Assembly (NCBI GenBank): GCA_936450465.1
Contig: OW388304.1
Coordinates: forward strand, 7,384,700-7,448,699
Direction of reading: 5' to 3'
Length of the DNA: 64,000 bases
Source: Gibbula magus
Lineage: Eukaryota; Mollusca; Gastropoda; Trochida; Trochidae
Made by a program: the position numbers and the translations under genes. Under the pieces are notes generated by a model that was not told where the DNA came from, did not search any database, and was given only the letters and a program-made list of their open reading frames with translations. Below, in pieces: positions 25,601-34,343 of this stretch (the first letter of the stretch is position 1; each line of letters starts with the position of its first letter).

Positions 25601-28600
25601 TTGGATTCTATAAGATTTAGTATTTCCGTAATGGAAACCAACAGGATACATTGATTATGTGTTTCCTGTTGGTTTCCATTCCTGGAAAGTGCAATCAATG
25701 TTTCCATAAAATGGAAATCAACATGAAACTATATAGTAATTGAGATAGATAGCGGCAGGGCTACTGTCCTTTTTACAATGCTTTTGAGGCCGGGCTTCTC
25801 TATACAGCCTTTTAAACCGTGTTTGTGGGAATATACCTACATGTATGATGAAGTGATGATTATCTAACACGCCTTGGGATTATTCAGAAACTTCCACCCA
25901 CGGTAATGTATCATTCGACTCACTGACGATTCAACTAATCTAACCCAACACTGATTGGTTACTTACCAGGACAGGGATCTGGGGAGCAGGGAGTATAGTC
26001 CACATCGAAGGGGAACCCTGGACACTTAGCCCCGCCATGTTGTCTGGGAGGGTTGGTACACTCACGGGAACGTGCACGCTCTATATCTGACCCTCCGCAC
26101 GTGACAGTACACGGGTGTGACGTCATCCACTGCGACCAACTGGACCATCCACCGTCAACCGGATCTGACGGGTATCACTTGTGGTCAGTATTGATTTACT
26201 TTTTTATTATAATATAAGGAGAAACTACGATACCGAGGATATGGTAAGGTTGTGGACCCTGATAGGAAGGAAAAACCCGAGGATGCGAGGCATCCGAGGG
26301 GTTTTCCTGACTATCAAGGTCTACAACCTTACCATATCCGAGGTAGAATGGTTTCTCTATATTATCAACCGTTTTTAAGTGTAAAACAGGCTTTTTACTT
26401 GTTATCGCGTTATATTGAGGATCCCTGGCGTTACATTGAGGATCCCTGGGTGATGTCAGCCTGTTAACAGCCGCGCTATATGAGTTTCTTTTGTACCGTG
26501 AAATCTCGTCTGCCCCGTTGGTGCAGTAGACTAAGGCGTTAACTCAGTTAGTACAGGTGATAGTGAATACGATTGCGACCAGCTGGACCATCCGCCGTCA
26601 ACCGGATCTGACGAGTATCACTTGTGGTCAGTATTTACTATTTGACTATAATTGAGGTTAATGTATAGCAACCTGTTACAACTAGAGTTACCAACGTCAT
26701 AATAGTGAAGGGACCGTTATCACTAGCGATGTACTTTCTACAGATGATGTTCTGTTTGTGCATTTGTATATGTATGCTGTTAAAACAAATGTCACTTTGT
26801 TATATATGGGGTCATACTATCTGTAATAGAACGAATTCGTGTACATGTAGGGACGATAGCAGATAATGTGATCTCAAATATGACAATGGTATACTTGTTC
26901 ACTATCTAAATGACATGTATTTATAATGGTCAAAACAAGTTCATGTAGAACATATTGCTTGGAGTGATATTTGATAAAATTATTTGTTATCTTGAAAGGA
27001 TGTTTATTTATTGGTATAGTCTACATTTTGGCGACCTAAACCAACGATTAAATATTCCATAGTTGTAAACGTCACCAAAAAGTCGTCAACGCTCTCATAT
27101 ACAATGTGGTAACTAAGCTTATTTCCAATATATTTTTGTATATTCCAATTTTCAATTTCACCTTAAGATAATCTGACAGCTTCATTTAAATGTTCTAAAG
27201 CAAAGATAAACATGTATGTAACTTCAAACTGGCAACAACTAGACAACAGCTAGACAACAGCTAGACAACAACTACTTCAGGCATCAGAAGTAAACTTCTT
27301 GAGAGTTGAAACCTGAGAGTGAATTTGAAAAGTCATTGAAGCACGGTTTAACCAGAATTGTTGTTTATGAGCGTCGTTATACTGAGAGACCATCGCATCT
27401 GTCTGTTCTTTAACCAAACCATACTTTTTCTTCCATATATATCCGAATACTAGATTGTAGGAATCAATTTATGAAAACAAGATTCGAGTACTTAAGTATC
27501 GGTCCAAGCAGTTAACCTTGGTCTTGTATGTGTTAAATAAAGGCAGACTGACAGACCTTTTAAATTCATTTGATGTTCAGTGAATTCAACAATTTGACAT
27601 ATGGACAGGGGAGACACACGTGCGTATGTATATAAAATAACACTTAATGTATTATATAGATCACTGAAATACATATGTATTGTATAAATTAATTCCTTCA
27701 TGATATCATTAAACCATAACTTACCTGGGCATGCATCAGTTCCACAGAGAACAGGGAGAGTTGTGAACTCAAATGGCAAGCCAGGACATGGTTTCCCTTC
27801 TCCTTCGCGCAGGGGGTTGTTACATTCACGGGTCTTCACAGCCTGCTGCTCTGCACCTCCGCACGTTATACTGCAGGGCAGGGGAGATAACGCTCCCCAT
27901 TCGGACCAACCTCCGTCAACTGGTAAAGTAATCCATGAACAAATGACTTACTGACTTATGCCTGAGCACGTTGTTTTTTTATTTGTATTTTGTAAAACCA
28001 CATCACCAGCTGTGGTGACACGTGGGTCTATACACAGCTACCGTATTTCCTCGAATAGACGCCGGGTCTCGAATATTATATTCGAGGAAATACGGTACGT
28101 TGACTGCTGCTAGTGAAGTTCAGCAGCAATGGATTCAGTTTATCAGCGCATGTGTGACCTACTTCAACCGCGGGCATTGGTGTGTATATCTCCCATGGAG
28201 TTGAAAATGAGATGAAATTGTAGCGACTATATGCCAGGAAAATAGTAACCTTACGCATGCTTTCTAGTGTGAATATGTCATATGAATGTGCACTATAGTG
28301 AAACAAATTATTGTTATATTTAAGGAGAAAATATTGTTACCGTAAATATTGTTGTATTACATTTAACTTAAATGCACTCTGTTTTGCAACTCTTTCCTTA
28401 CTTAAATTATAGTTGTGACTCTAAAGTTGATAATTGTTCAAGAGGTATCAGCTCTGAACGGTTTAAAACAACTATCCAACGTTATCAGTAACTCTGAGAG
28501 CGGACATAAAATCTCAACAACAGATCGTATATTGTAGTACATTCACTTTACCGCTAGTAGAAAAGGCCAAATGTTTTTTTCTGTCGTAGATTTTCCAAGA

Positions 28601-29860
28601 TAGGACAACGCATTTAAAATGGAATATATAAGACGCATGTGGAACGCCACCTGAAATTGCCTCCGTGTGCACCTGTTACATATAACAAAACAACTTGTAT
28701 TGCCTGCTTAACCGTAACATTATACGTCCGGGCTGGTATTAAATATTGCTCCCACAATCTGGGAAGGGGTATTCATATTCTTACCTATCGATATGTCTAC
28801 ATCACAAATACTTCTATCGGGAAATTACATTGATTGGTAATACAATTTTAACTGTAGCTTTCGTGGTCTCGTAAAGGGTTGATCAAAGATATTTGAAATA
28901 TTATTTGAAATTGGTCTTCATTTTGAAGAGTGTGTATTTATTATGGAATCGCTTCTCTGTTTGTGATAATGTTATTCCCTCTGTAAATTAAAGGTCAATC
29001 CAGTTAGTTGTTGAGGGTCACATAAACTGAAGTACAAAAGAAAGTACACACCTCAGTTGGTTTCGTTTAATTACATATTTATTCTTTTAAAGATGCATTT
29101 GATTATGGCATGATACAATAATACATATCTGCAGTAGTTGAATGAATGACATTGGTGGCTTGTAACACTTTTTAGTTAGAATATCTGTACTTTCAATGTA
29201 GAATGGGGCAAGATATGAAATTTACACCAATATGACCCCTCCCATGTTTAAAATGTGTGTGTGTGCAGAACGAGGCACATTTACTGATTTTCACAAAGAA
29301 GATGCTTTATAGGTCGATGAACAGTTTTTTATTTTACATTCATAAACTCAAAATATCATTTGTTCAAAGACATTAAAAAAACACGCAGAAGACTTTTCAG
29401 TTTTAGAGTACGATGTCGAAAACTTAAGTTATTTTTAATTGAAAATCATACATATCATAAAACTATCTGAGGTGTGTACTTTCTTTTGTACTTGAGTTCA
29501 TTCACAACATTATAAACGATGTTATTTTATCGAGAAGTAATGACTGTTGCCGAAAATTAGCAATTTAATGCTTATCAGTCCAGTTGAGTTGCAATATAAA
29601 TGTAAAAGTAGTGATTTCTGATTGAAAATCAGACAATGCACCGCGATTGAGGTCGCCCACTTTCATATTGATCATTCTAGACGTGATGTAGACTTGCTGT
29701 AGACTTACTGTTACCTTTATCCAACATGGGAACATGAACAAGCTAACTGGTATTTGCAGACAGCTAAAATATTCATAAAAATGTACTTACCTTGAGCTTG
29801 CAACACTTGGCATATTGACAGTATTCCTGCTATGATTAGATAACTGATAATCGCCGTCAT
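10513..29860 (-). CDS. Type I membrane protein with nine TSP1 modules (12-exon gene model)
   Basis: The model joins 12 exons: 29791-29860, 27725-27919, 25967-26164, 24345-24539, 22499-22693, 20653-20847, 18806-19000, 16161-16355, 14514-14708, 12377-12571, 11033-11156 and 10513-10630. All junctions are GT-AG and all phases agree, giving 2,070 nt and 689 residues. Residues 1-23 are a signal peptide. Residues 24-609 are nine thrombospondin type 1 modules, each with six cysteines and a W-x-x-W-type start. A helix spans about 622-646, followed by a basic stop-transfer stretch and a tail of about 40 residues. TSP1 modules mediate adhesion and ligand or matrix binding outside the cell; the ligand is unknown. 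Modules 3-7 are near-identical products of tandem exon duplication. The usual final Gly of the CxxSCxxG O-fucose motif is replaced in every module (CGGS, CGGA, CGAA or CGWS). I do not recognise a named orthologue. Confidence 0.85.
11033..11156 (-). CDS. Gene 1 exon 11: juxtamembrane and transmembrane segment
   Basis: The acceptor CTATATTTCAG and donor AAA|GTAAGT are both strong. It reads EWYDYLSDDARR, then a hydrophobic helix beginning AIIGVVVAV and ending LICLLC (about 25 residues), then RRNRK. Acidic residues outside and basic residues inside give the type I orientation. If the donor were not used, a TAA follows directly after the lysine codon. Confidence 0.88.
11157..12376. other. Intron 10 of gene 1
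   Basis: About 1.2 kb between the last TSP1 exon and the transmembrane exon. I see no further exon, repeat array or mobile element in it. Confidence 0.6.
12377..12571 (-). CDS. Gene 1 exon 10: TSP1 module 9
   Basis: 195 bp, phase 1-1. Acceptor CTCCTAAG, donor G|GTAGGT. It starts EWTSWGEWG and carries CSATCGWS, six cysteines and a long loop between Cys3 and Cys4 (SGVEGHTE). It is the most divergent module and the one nearest the membrane. Confidence 0.92.
13235..13450. repeat. Possible SINE 3' part
   Basis: Contains AGCTGTAAATGGGTACCC, a GTAAGCGCCTTGAGC block and GTGCGCTATCGAC. This resembles the conserved 3' tails of invertebrate tRNA-derived SINEs (CTTGAGCA...GCGCTATA). The tRNA-like head is not recognisable. 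It lies within the fold-back element and directly abuts the 21-bp array. The identification is from memory of tail motifs. Confidence 0.4.
13452..13796. repeat. 21-bp minisatellite, about 16 copies
   Basis: The unit is CTTAGTCATATATCAGATCT plus A, with variants (TTAGTC/TTATC, CAGATC/CACATC). Because 21 is a multiple of three it leaves two overlapping plus-strand frames of about 130 codons open, which are not genes. Confidence 0.95.
14514..14708 (-). CDS. Gene 1 exon 9: TSP1 module 8
   Basis: 195 bp, phase 1-1, with acceptor TTAATCACAG and donor G|GTAAGT. It begins NEGWSSWSPW and includes CPVSCGAADG, RTRTRVC and SQPCAG, with six cysteines. It is not part of the recent exon duplication; the duplicated unit starts at about 14.8 kb just upstream in transcript order. 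Confidence 0.94.
15300..16137 (-). mobile_element. 5'-truncated LINE insertion in the first TSP1 unit
   Basis: An 838-bp insert flanked by a perfect 12-bp target duplication, TATTGAGTACAT, at 15288-15299 and 16138-16149. The other four units have this site empty. On the minus strand it encodes the C-terminal part of an L1/Tx1-type ORF2: KRYWQTISKQENLPFI, KWEKELKIDI, a CTYC-x7-H-x4-C knuckle near 15690-15760, and RLWQDLTEWI. It ends in an A-rich tail at 15300. Broken by frameshifts. It lies 23 bases into the intron after exon 8. Confidence 0.93.
16161..16355 (-). CDS. Gene 1 exon 8: TSP1 module 7
   Basis: 195 bp, phase 1-1. It reads GVWSSWGQW, CPVSCGGST, RNRTRQC and QCGEDPCPG. It differs from its sister exons by Glu instead of Lys before DPCPG. 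Its acceptor is TTTTGAAG where the sisters have TTTTGCAG, and its donor is the shared G|GTATAA. The intron side of the donor runs into a LINE insertion. Confidence 0.93.
16750..18128. repeat. 12-bp minisatellite, unit 1 (expanded, about 114 copies)
   Basis: The unit is CATACAGGTACA with G/A/T variants at two positions (GGTGCA, GGTACA, GGTATA). Several positions share a 180-bp higher-order block: 17281-17460 and 17461-17640 match, including the rare GGTCTACA variant. All six frames are partly open, giving spurious THTG, HIQV and MCTC repeat frames. Confidence 0.97.
18806..19000 (-). CDS. Gene 1 exon 7: TSP1 module 6
   Basis: 195 bp, phase 1-1. Same module as exons 4-6 but with Thr for Met at the second residue (TVDGVWSSW). 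Acceptor TTTTGCAG, donor G|GTATAA. Six cysteines are intact. Confidence 0.95.
19397..19972. repeat. 12-bp minisatellite, unit 2
   Basis: About 48 copies of the CATACAGGTACA unit, at the same place in the unit as the larger array at 16.75-18.13 kb. It includes a shared landmark, ACGTACAGGTATACA, near the right end. Confidence 0.96.
20653..20847 (-). CDS. Gene 1 exon 6: TSP1 module 5
   Basis: 195 bp, phase 1-1, identical in protein sequence to module 3 (MVDGVWSSWGQW, QCGKDPCPG). Acceptor TTTTGCAG and donor G|GTATAA. Confidence 0.95.
21243..21818. repeat. 12-bp minisatellite, unit 3
   Basis: About 48 copies, nearly base-for-base the same as the unit 2 and unit 4 arrays, which dates the duplication after the array reached this length. 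Confidence 0.96.
22499..22693 (-). CDS. Gene 1 exon 5: TSP1 module 4
   Basis: 195 bp, phase 1-1. One residue differs from modules 3 and 5: WSSWGHW instead of WSSWGQW, within the tryptophan ladder. Same splice sites as the sister exons. Confidence 0.95.
23089..23664. repeat. 12-bp minisatellite, unit 4
   Basis: About 48 copies, the same organisation as units 2 and 3 with scattered single-base changes. Confidence 0.96.
24345..24539 (-). CDS. Gene 1 exon 4: TSP1 module 3
   Basis: 195 bp, phase 1-1. First of the homogenised modules in transcript order. MVDGVWSSWGQW, CPVSCGGST, RNRTRQC, GGEQCPG and QCGKDPCPG give six cysteines and three stacked tryptophans. Acceptor TTTTGCAG; donor G|GTATAA. Confidence 0.95.
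24942..25475. repeat. 12-bp minisatellite, unit 5 (degenerate)
   Basis: About 44 copies, more irregular than the others, with several GGTCACA, CATTAACACA and GTATACAGG interruptions. Greater divergence suggests this is the oldest edge of the tandem. Confidence 0.93.
25967..26164 (-). CDS. Gene 1 exon 3: TSP1 module 2
   Basis: 198 bp, phase 1-1. Acceptor ACCCGTCAG, donor G|GTAAGT. It reads DPVDGGWSSWSQW, CTVTCGGS, RARSREC and SPDPCPG. One codon longer than the other modules. Its first 35 bases and acceptor are copied at 26573-26640. Confidence 0.93.
26209..26371. repeat. Long near-perfect palindrome (fold-back MITE) in intron 2
   Basis: Arms of about 80 bases: GAGAAACTACGATACCGAGG and GATATGGTAAGGTTGT on the left are mirrored by ACAACCTTACCATATCCGAG and GGTTTCTC on the right. 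The centre folds on GAGGATGCGAGGCATCC. No coding capacity. Confidence 0.85.
26573..26640 (-). pseudogene. Ghost copy of the 5' edge of TSP1 exon 3
   Basis: This repeats 26131-26200 with a few changes (GACCAGCTGGACCATCCGCC against GACCAACTGGACCATCCACC). It includes the acceptor AG and about 35 bases of exon but not the rest of the module. Between the two copies lie the palindrome at 26209-26371 and two copies of TTGAGGATCCCTGG. It is a duplicated splice acceptor rather than an exon. Confidence 0.85.
26641..27724. other. Intron 2 remainder
   Basis: No exon or mobile element recognised. A short tandem repeat of AGACAACAGCT-type units is at 27237-27275. Confidence 0.6.
27725..27919 (-). CDS. Gene 1 exon 2: TSP1 module 1
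   Basis: 195 bp, phase 1-1. Acceptor CTTTACCAG, donor G|GTAAGT. It reads VDGGWSEWGAL, CSITCGGA, KTRECNNP, KPCPG and TDACPG, with six cysteines. It is the first module after the signal peptide and clearly diverged from the homogenised set. Confidence 0.93.
28041..28097. repeat. Short hairpin repeat in intron 1
   Basis: ACCGTATTTCCTCGAATA at the left is mirrored by TATTCGAGGAAATACGGT at the right, with about 20 bases between. Typical of a tiny fold-back MITE remnant. Confidence 0.85.
29024..29500. mobile_element. MITE in intron 1 of gene 1
   Basis: Inverted terminal repeats of about 33 bases: AAGTACAAAAGAAAGTACAC followed by ACCTCAG at 29030-29056, mirrored by CTGAGGTGTGTACTTTCTTT at 29466-29495. 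About 475 bp, with no coding capacity. Target duplication not clear. Confidence 0.85.
29791..29860 (-). CDS. Gene 1 exon 1: signal peptide
   Basis: Starts at the ATG at 29860 and encodes MTAIISYLIIAGILSICQ followed by VLQAQ, a clear secretory signal with a hydrophobic core and an A-Q-type cleavage region. The donor CAAG|GTAAGT is strong and leaves phase 1, matching all TSP1 exons. The intron to exon 2 is about 1.9 kb. Confidence 0.9.
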
Positions 29861-29943
29861 AGTTTCAGAATTAAAATCTCAATCAATATGGAGCTATAAT
29901 CGCGACGAGAGATCAAACTACGTGCACGTTTCTATCTATAGAA

Positions 29944-29951
29944 CTTTTATA
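29944..29951 (-). promoter_or_regulatory. Candidate TATA box of gene 1
   Basis: TATAAAAG on the minus strand, 84-91 bases upstream of the start codon. With a start site about 30 bases downstream, the 5' UTR would be about 55-60 bases. Confidence 0.55.
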
Positions 29952-30149
29952 AAACGTTTATACGTTTAATCCGTTCAAGCGTATCATTCAATATCACGTC
30001 GTCTTTGAATAAGAGTGAATCGAGTGGTTCATTGAATTGTTGCCTTGCATGTATTCAGTGTCTTTGAATAGTATCTTGGCTGCTTATAGGTGTTTTGGAG
30101 CAACTCCTACACACTCTAGTACAGTAGTGAAACTGCGAAGAATGTTTTG

Positions 30150-30480
30150 TTATAAGGTTTATTATATCCCCGCTACGAAGTAAGCGGGCGTATATAGCGG
30201 TCATTACGTCCGTCCGTCCGGTAAATTTTCTCCAAAACCGTAAAAGGTACATCAACCAAACTGCTTTTTTCCTTGTTCTTCCCATCGCGCACAGACAATT
30301 TCCAGTTTTCTGATATTTAATATGTTTTGTCGTTTCCATGGAAACGTCACTTTTTGGACTTTCATTGTGTTCAATACAGAAACTATTAAACCTAGGTGAA
30401 TGAAATTTTGGTTGTGAGTACTCATGACCATACTCTTTATCGGAGTTCAACGCCCAGTTCCGAAATATAATTTTTATGGA
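30150..30480. repeat. Probable dispersed repeat upstream of gene 1
   Basis: Contains a small hairpin, TATATCCCCGCT / AGCGGGCGTATATA, followed by CGTCCGTCCGTCCGG and a conserved-looking stretch. I recall similar hairpin-plus-GTCCGTCC repeats in mollusc genomes; no second copy occurs here. Confidence 0.4.
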
Positions 30481-32323
30481 GTTATTGCCCTTGAATCTGT
30501 AATTGAAATTGGTACAAATTATGCTTTAATGGGAACAATTAAGTTACCTAAAAAATATTACATCTGGGCGATTGAAATTTTGTAATAACAAAGCCAGTTC
30601 TCGAAAATATTTTTGACAATATTATGATGCTTGAATGTGTTTTTAAACATTGTACCCTTGACATCTATAATGCTCAATTGACGGATAGCAGGTGGCGGGG
30701 GTATGTGAGTCATGCACACTTTTTTCTTGTTTTTCTAATTTCGTAATTTGGAGACGGTATTTTCTATTATGGGACATCATGTACTATTACTCACTATGTA
30801 TAGATCAAATAAGTAAAATGTGAATACATTTATAACATACATATAAGGACACGTATTTATGGATGGCTAACAACTCTATTTCTGCTAAAGTTGCGGCGAT
30901 ATAGACTGGTTTTATCGTGTATCGAAACGTCGAAATGAAGTAGTCGTTCAGAAATAAGTGTCCTTGTGTGACCTTTCAATTGTAAAATACCATTAACGAA
31001 GTTAATTTCAAGACGTTTTGGCGACAATAGTAAGATATACAAAGCATTGTTTTTGTTAACAGAGACCTGTTTACGTGTAATGTTTTGGTCAGGGAAACGC
31101 TCCTTGATTAGAACATTTCAGCAACCGTTGTCATGGAAACTATTTTATGGTGCACATGCATATGTTGCCCTTAGAATGACTTGAAGTTGTGTGGCTTAGA
31201 AACGGTCAAATATCATTGTGTATTTCATTTTCGTGCAAATACAAAATCGTATCATATATATAAGAAAAAGCAAGACATTTGGATAACAACATCTTTATTG
31301 TGAGTAGATGATTAGCCAGATTCTCAAGCACCTCTAATCAGTTGTAAATTGTATTGTAACAAGGTCGATTAAAGCAAATTGTTAATAACTGTTGGAAAGG
31401 AGTCACGGGGAAATGAAAGATGCAGAACTGTTGTCATGTTTACCAGAAGCCTTAGGCAGTCATTGTTTGTCTTGGGTTGAAACTGAAAGCAAATATTGAA
31501 TCCAAGATTGTTTGAAAGGCTAGAAGTTTAAATACTCCAGGTTTCATCATTCTGCTAAACAGCCTCCGGTTCCATTAAAACACAATCACTGAGTTACAAC
31601 CAATTGTAGCCCATATTTTTAATATACATGTATGTTACAATTGATTCTATCGCTACCATCAGTTGTAAGCAGTTTGAGGAACGGTACCTTGCTACTTTGT
31701 TTTATTCTCTTCGCTTATAAACTGTGCATGTTTGCTACAGCGAAAGAAGCCTTGGGAATATAATATCTATCATTTCCTGTGATGCAATGTTCTATAACAA
31801 ACACGTATCTGTGATGTTGATATCAACATTTTATTAGCACAAATTTGTAAGGTTTGAAGGAAATGACTACTAGCGTGTCATGTGCCAATTTAGCATTGAC
31901 TTTACTTAATTCGATGAGTTCATATTAAACACATTTGAGCGTGCTAGCAAACGAAATGTATTTAAGAGAAATAAACACATTTCAAATACCAACAGTTGTC
32001 TAATTTCTGATTCATTTGTGGGTATAGAAGTTATCGTTTTGTAATACAAGAATATTGTCTGAAGCGATATTTCAATATAGTGTATATTATATTACCGGTA
32101 TATTCAATATATATAAGACTGTCCTTATTTTTATCAAATCAAACATCGTTTTACATCTGCGACCAAATTCTGTCATATTCATGTCGTTGGTCTTGGGCGT
32201 TAACATACAAGATCTTATTTTGGTTATCTACAAAAATAGAATATTATTTAAACGAACGTAACGTAAATGTATTGAAAAGTATACATTTATCAGTCTTATA
32301 AAAGATGACTTCAAAACAAAGCA
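30481..32323. other. Intergenic between gene 2 and gene 1
   Basis: AT-rich, no supportable gene, array or mobile element. Gene 2 ends at 32324 on the same strand, so this span should hold its 3' UTR and the distal promoter of gene 1. Confidence 0.55.
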
Positions 32324-34343
32324 TTATCTACGTGCTCCGCCACTATCGAGTCGATTCCTTCGTCTGTTAGTGACCTGCCCACTGTCCTGACCCCTGGGGT
32401 TGGACCTCCTGTTGCCACCATCTCGGTTCTTCTGCGGCTCATTCTGCCTTCTCTCGTCGTGACTATCTCCATCAACATCACGATTCGACCGTTTTTCATT
32501 ATCTGGACTGTTTGAACGGTCCCTGCGGCGTTGTGGTTTGTTTCCACTATCGTATCGATTTCGTTCTCTGTTATTTTGTTCACTTCTTCCAGTCCTCTGA
32601 TTGGTCCGATCTGGACTATGATCCTGATCAGGGCTGGGATCCCTAGAGTGATCTCCCCTTTCGTTATGCGTTGCGTTTCCGCTCATTATCCGACTCTTTT
32701 CCCTGTTGTACAGCTGACCACTCCTAGCGGGTCTGGCCCTGTGTCTGTCCCCCTCACCCCCCTCACCCCTCCCCCTACTCTCCCTCCCCTCCTTGGTCAG
32801 TTTGGTCCAGTGATTTGTCACCTCTCCCTTCAGTCTCTCGGCGTGCTCACGTTTCAGCTCCTCCAGTCGCTCTCTCACGTCATTGGTCAACTCCTTCTTG
32901 TCCTTTAAAGCTCTGTAAATGATACCATCATGGTAAACTTATAATTTGAATAATTATTATATTGGAAATAAAGAACAGACATACAAGAACACGACAATTT
33001 GACGTAACACAGGCAAATTGAGAAGAAAGTGAAGGGACATATATTATTATCAGAATGAAGGAATTTCTCATTAGGGATAATAAGAATACTATGTATTACT
33101 ATGAATTATATAATATGAATTTATACTTTAGTCGGGTTTATACTAGTTGATATGAAGCCTCATCTCCAAAATACCTAAATGAGCATGAGAGACGAATTCC
33201 ACAAGTGACACATCGATACATAAGCCAGAAGCCAGAACTAACTGGAGTAGCGATTGGACAAGTAGCATGCTATGGAGGTATGTAACTCACACTTGGTCAA
33301 TGAGGAGACTGTCCTCGAACAGACGCATGACTTTCTTCATCCTGTCCAGCCTGGCCTGTCGCTTCTCCAGACGCACCTGGTCCTCTCCGGCGTCCTTCCA
33401 CCTCCCCCTCGCTCCCTGACCCTTTGCTTGACCTCCCTTTGACTGTAAGTAAAAAGAAATAAATAGATAATTTTTTATTTCTCTCTTTGCTTTTCAGACC
33501 ATACAGCATATTATAGATAAATGTGTCCTTCTTATTTCCGACTGGGAAGTACAGCCATTTTGTTATATTGATCAGGCGCCACTTAAAAGCCACAATCTCA
33601 ATTATATCAGTGTACCAAGTTCCAGGTATTTGAAGGAACATGACATTCCACCTGATGAAGGAGTGAGTATATACTCCAAGACGTCGTGTATTTTCACAAA
33701 GCAGTTGTTATCCAGAAATCGTCCTGTTCTTACCAAGTTCCAGTCTATTCTATCTTGAAGTCAGGTGATTAGAAAAACATGCCATTTAGATTTAACATTG
33801 CATGCTCACTGGCCGTACCAACAGCTTATCACACCACCACGGGCCTCGGCTGTCAAGAATTTGTACTATTGAAGGTAGCAACGTGAAAACTGCGGCACGC
33901 TTCAATAATGACAACTGAACATATATGTATTTAATATGCAACTTGTATGTGAGGATACTAATTGAGTGTAGTGCACAGAAAACACACCGGAAAATTGTAA
34001 TTAAACAGGTTGTAACATTGGGACATCCGGAGAACATCTCCTTCTTAAATATCACCCGAACGATGTTATAAAACGTTAAAAGAAAATAACTCACTCTTGT
34101 ATCGACTGGCGACCTATCTCTCTGGCTGTCATCATTGTAGTCATCACTATCGCTTCCCTGGCGTCCGTCATCGCCGTGTCTATCTCGTCCATTCCTGTCA
34201 TCATATCGTGTGTCATCCCGGTCTGGATACCGTCTGCTATCATCATTGCGTTGTCTGGTTTCCGGTTCCGGGCTGCGCCTGCGTCTATTGTATTCCCGGT
34301 CTCTGCTCATGTCGTAGATGCGCTCGAATCTTGCATTGATGTC
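32324..34343 (-). CDS. Unidentified highly charged protein, last three exons (partial gene)
   Basis: Three exons join in frame: 34095-34343 (phase 0-0), 33291-33442 (ends phase 2) and 32324-32912 (stop TAA at 32324-32326). Acceptors are AACTTCAG, TTACTTACAG and ATTTACAG; donors are GTGAGT twice. They encode 329 residues. The first part is Arg/Asp/Tyr-rich (RRRRSPEPETR, RYPDRDDTRYDDR). The middle is a likely helical or coiled region (RLEKRQARLDRMKKVMRLF, then KELTNDVRERLEELKREH). The C-terminal 140 residues are disordered and rich in Arg, Asn, Asp and Ser-Pro (SRDPSPDQDHSPDR). The Ser-Pro and Arg/Asp mix recalls nuclear RNA-associated proteins, but no family motif is present and I assign no function. 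Earlier exons were not found upstream of 34343. Confidence 0.75.

Larger units (their letters stand above)
14800..25650 (-). repeat. Five tandem copies of a TSP1-exon unit within gene 1
   Basis: Boundaries fall near 14800, 18305, 20150, 21996, 23845 and 25650. Each unit, in plus order, has a 1-kb intron segment, one 195-bp TSP1 exon, about 390 bp of intron, a 12-bp minisatellite and about 170 bp of intron (starting AGCTCACAGCAAAAATGACT). Exon-to-exon spacings are 1846, 1846, 1847 and 2645 bp. The last is larger only because the minisatellite expanded. Units at 20.15-22.0 and 22.0-23.85 kb are almost identical. The first unit additionally carries a LINE insertion. Confidence 0.96.

Noticed and set aside
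26515..26590. A tRNA-like or SINE head (GTTGGTGCAGTAGACTAAGG)
   Set aside because: It resembles an A box, but no B box at the right distance and no cloverleaf can be drawn, so I do not call a tRNA or SINE.
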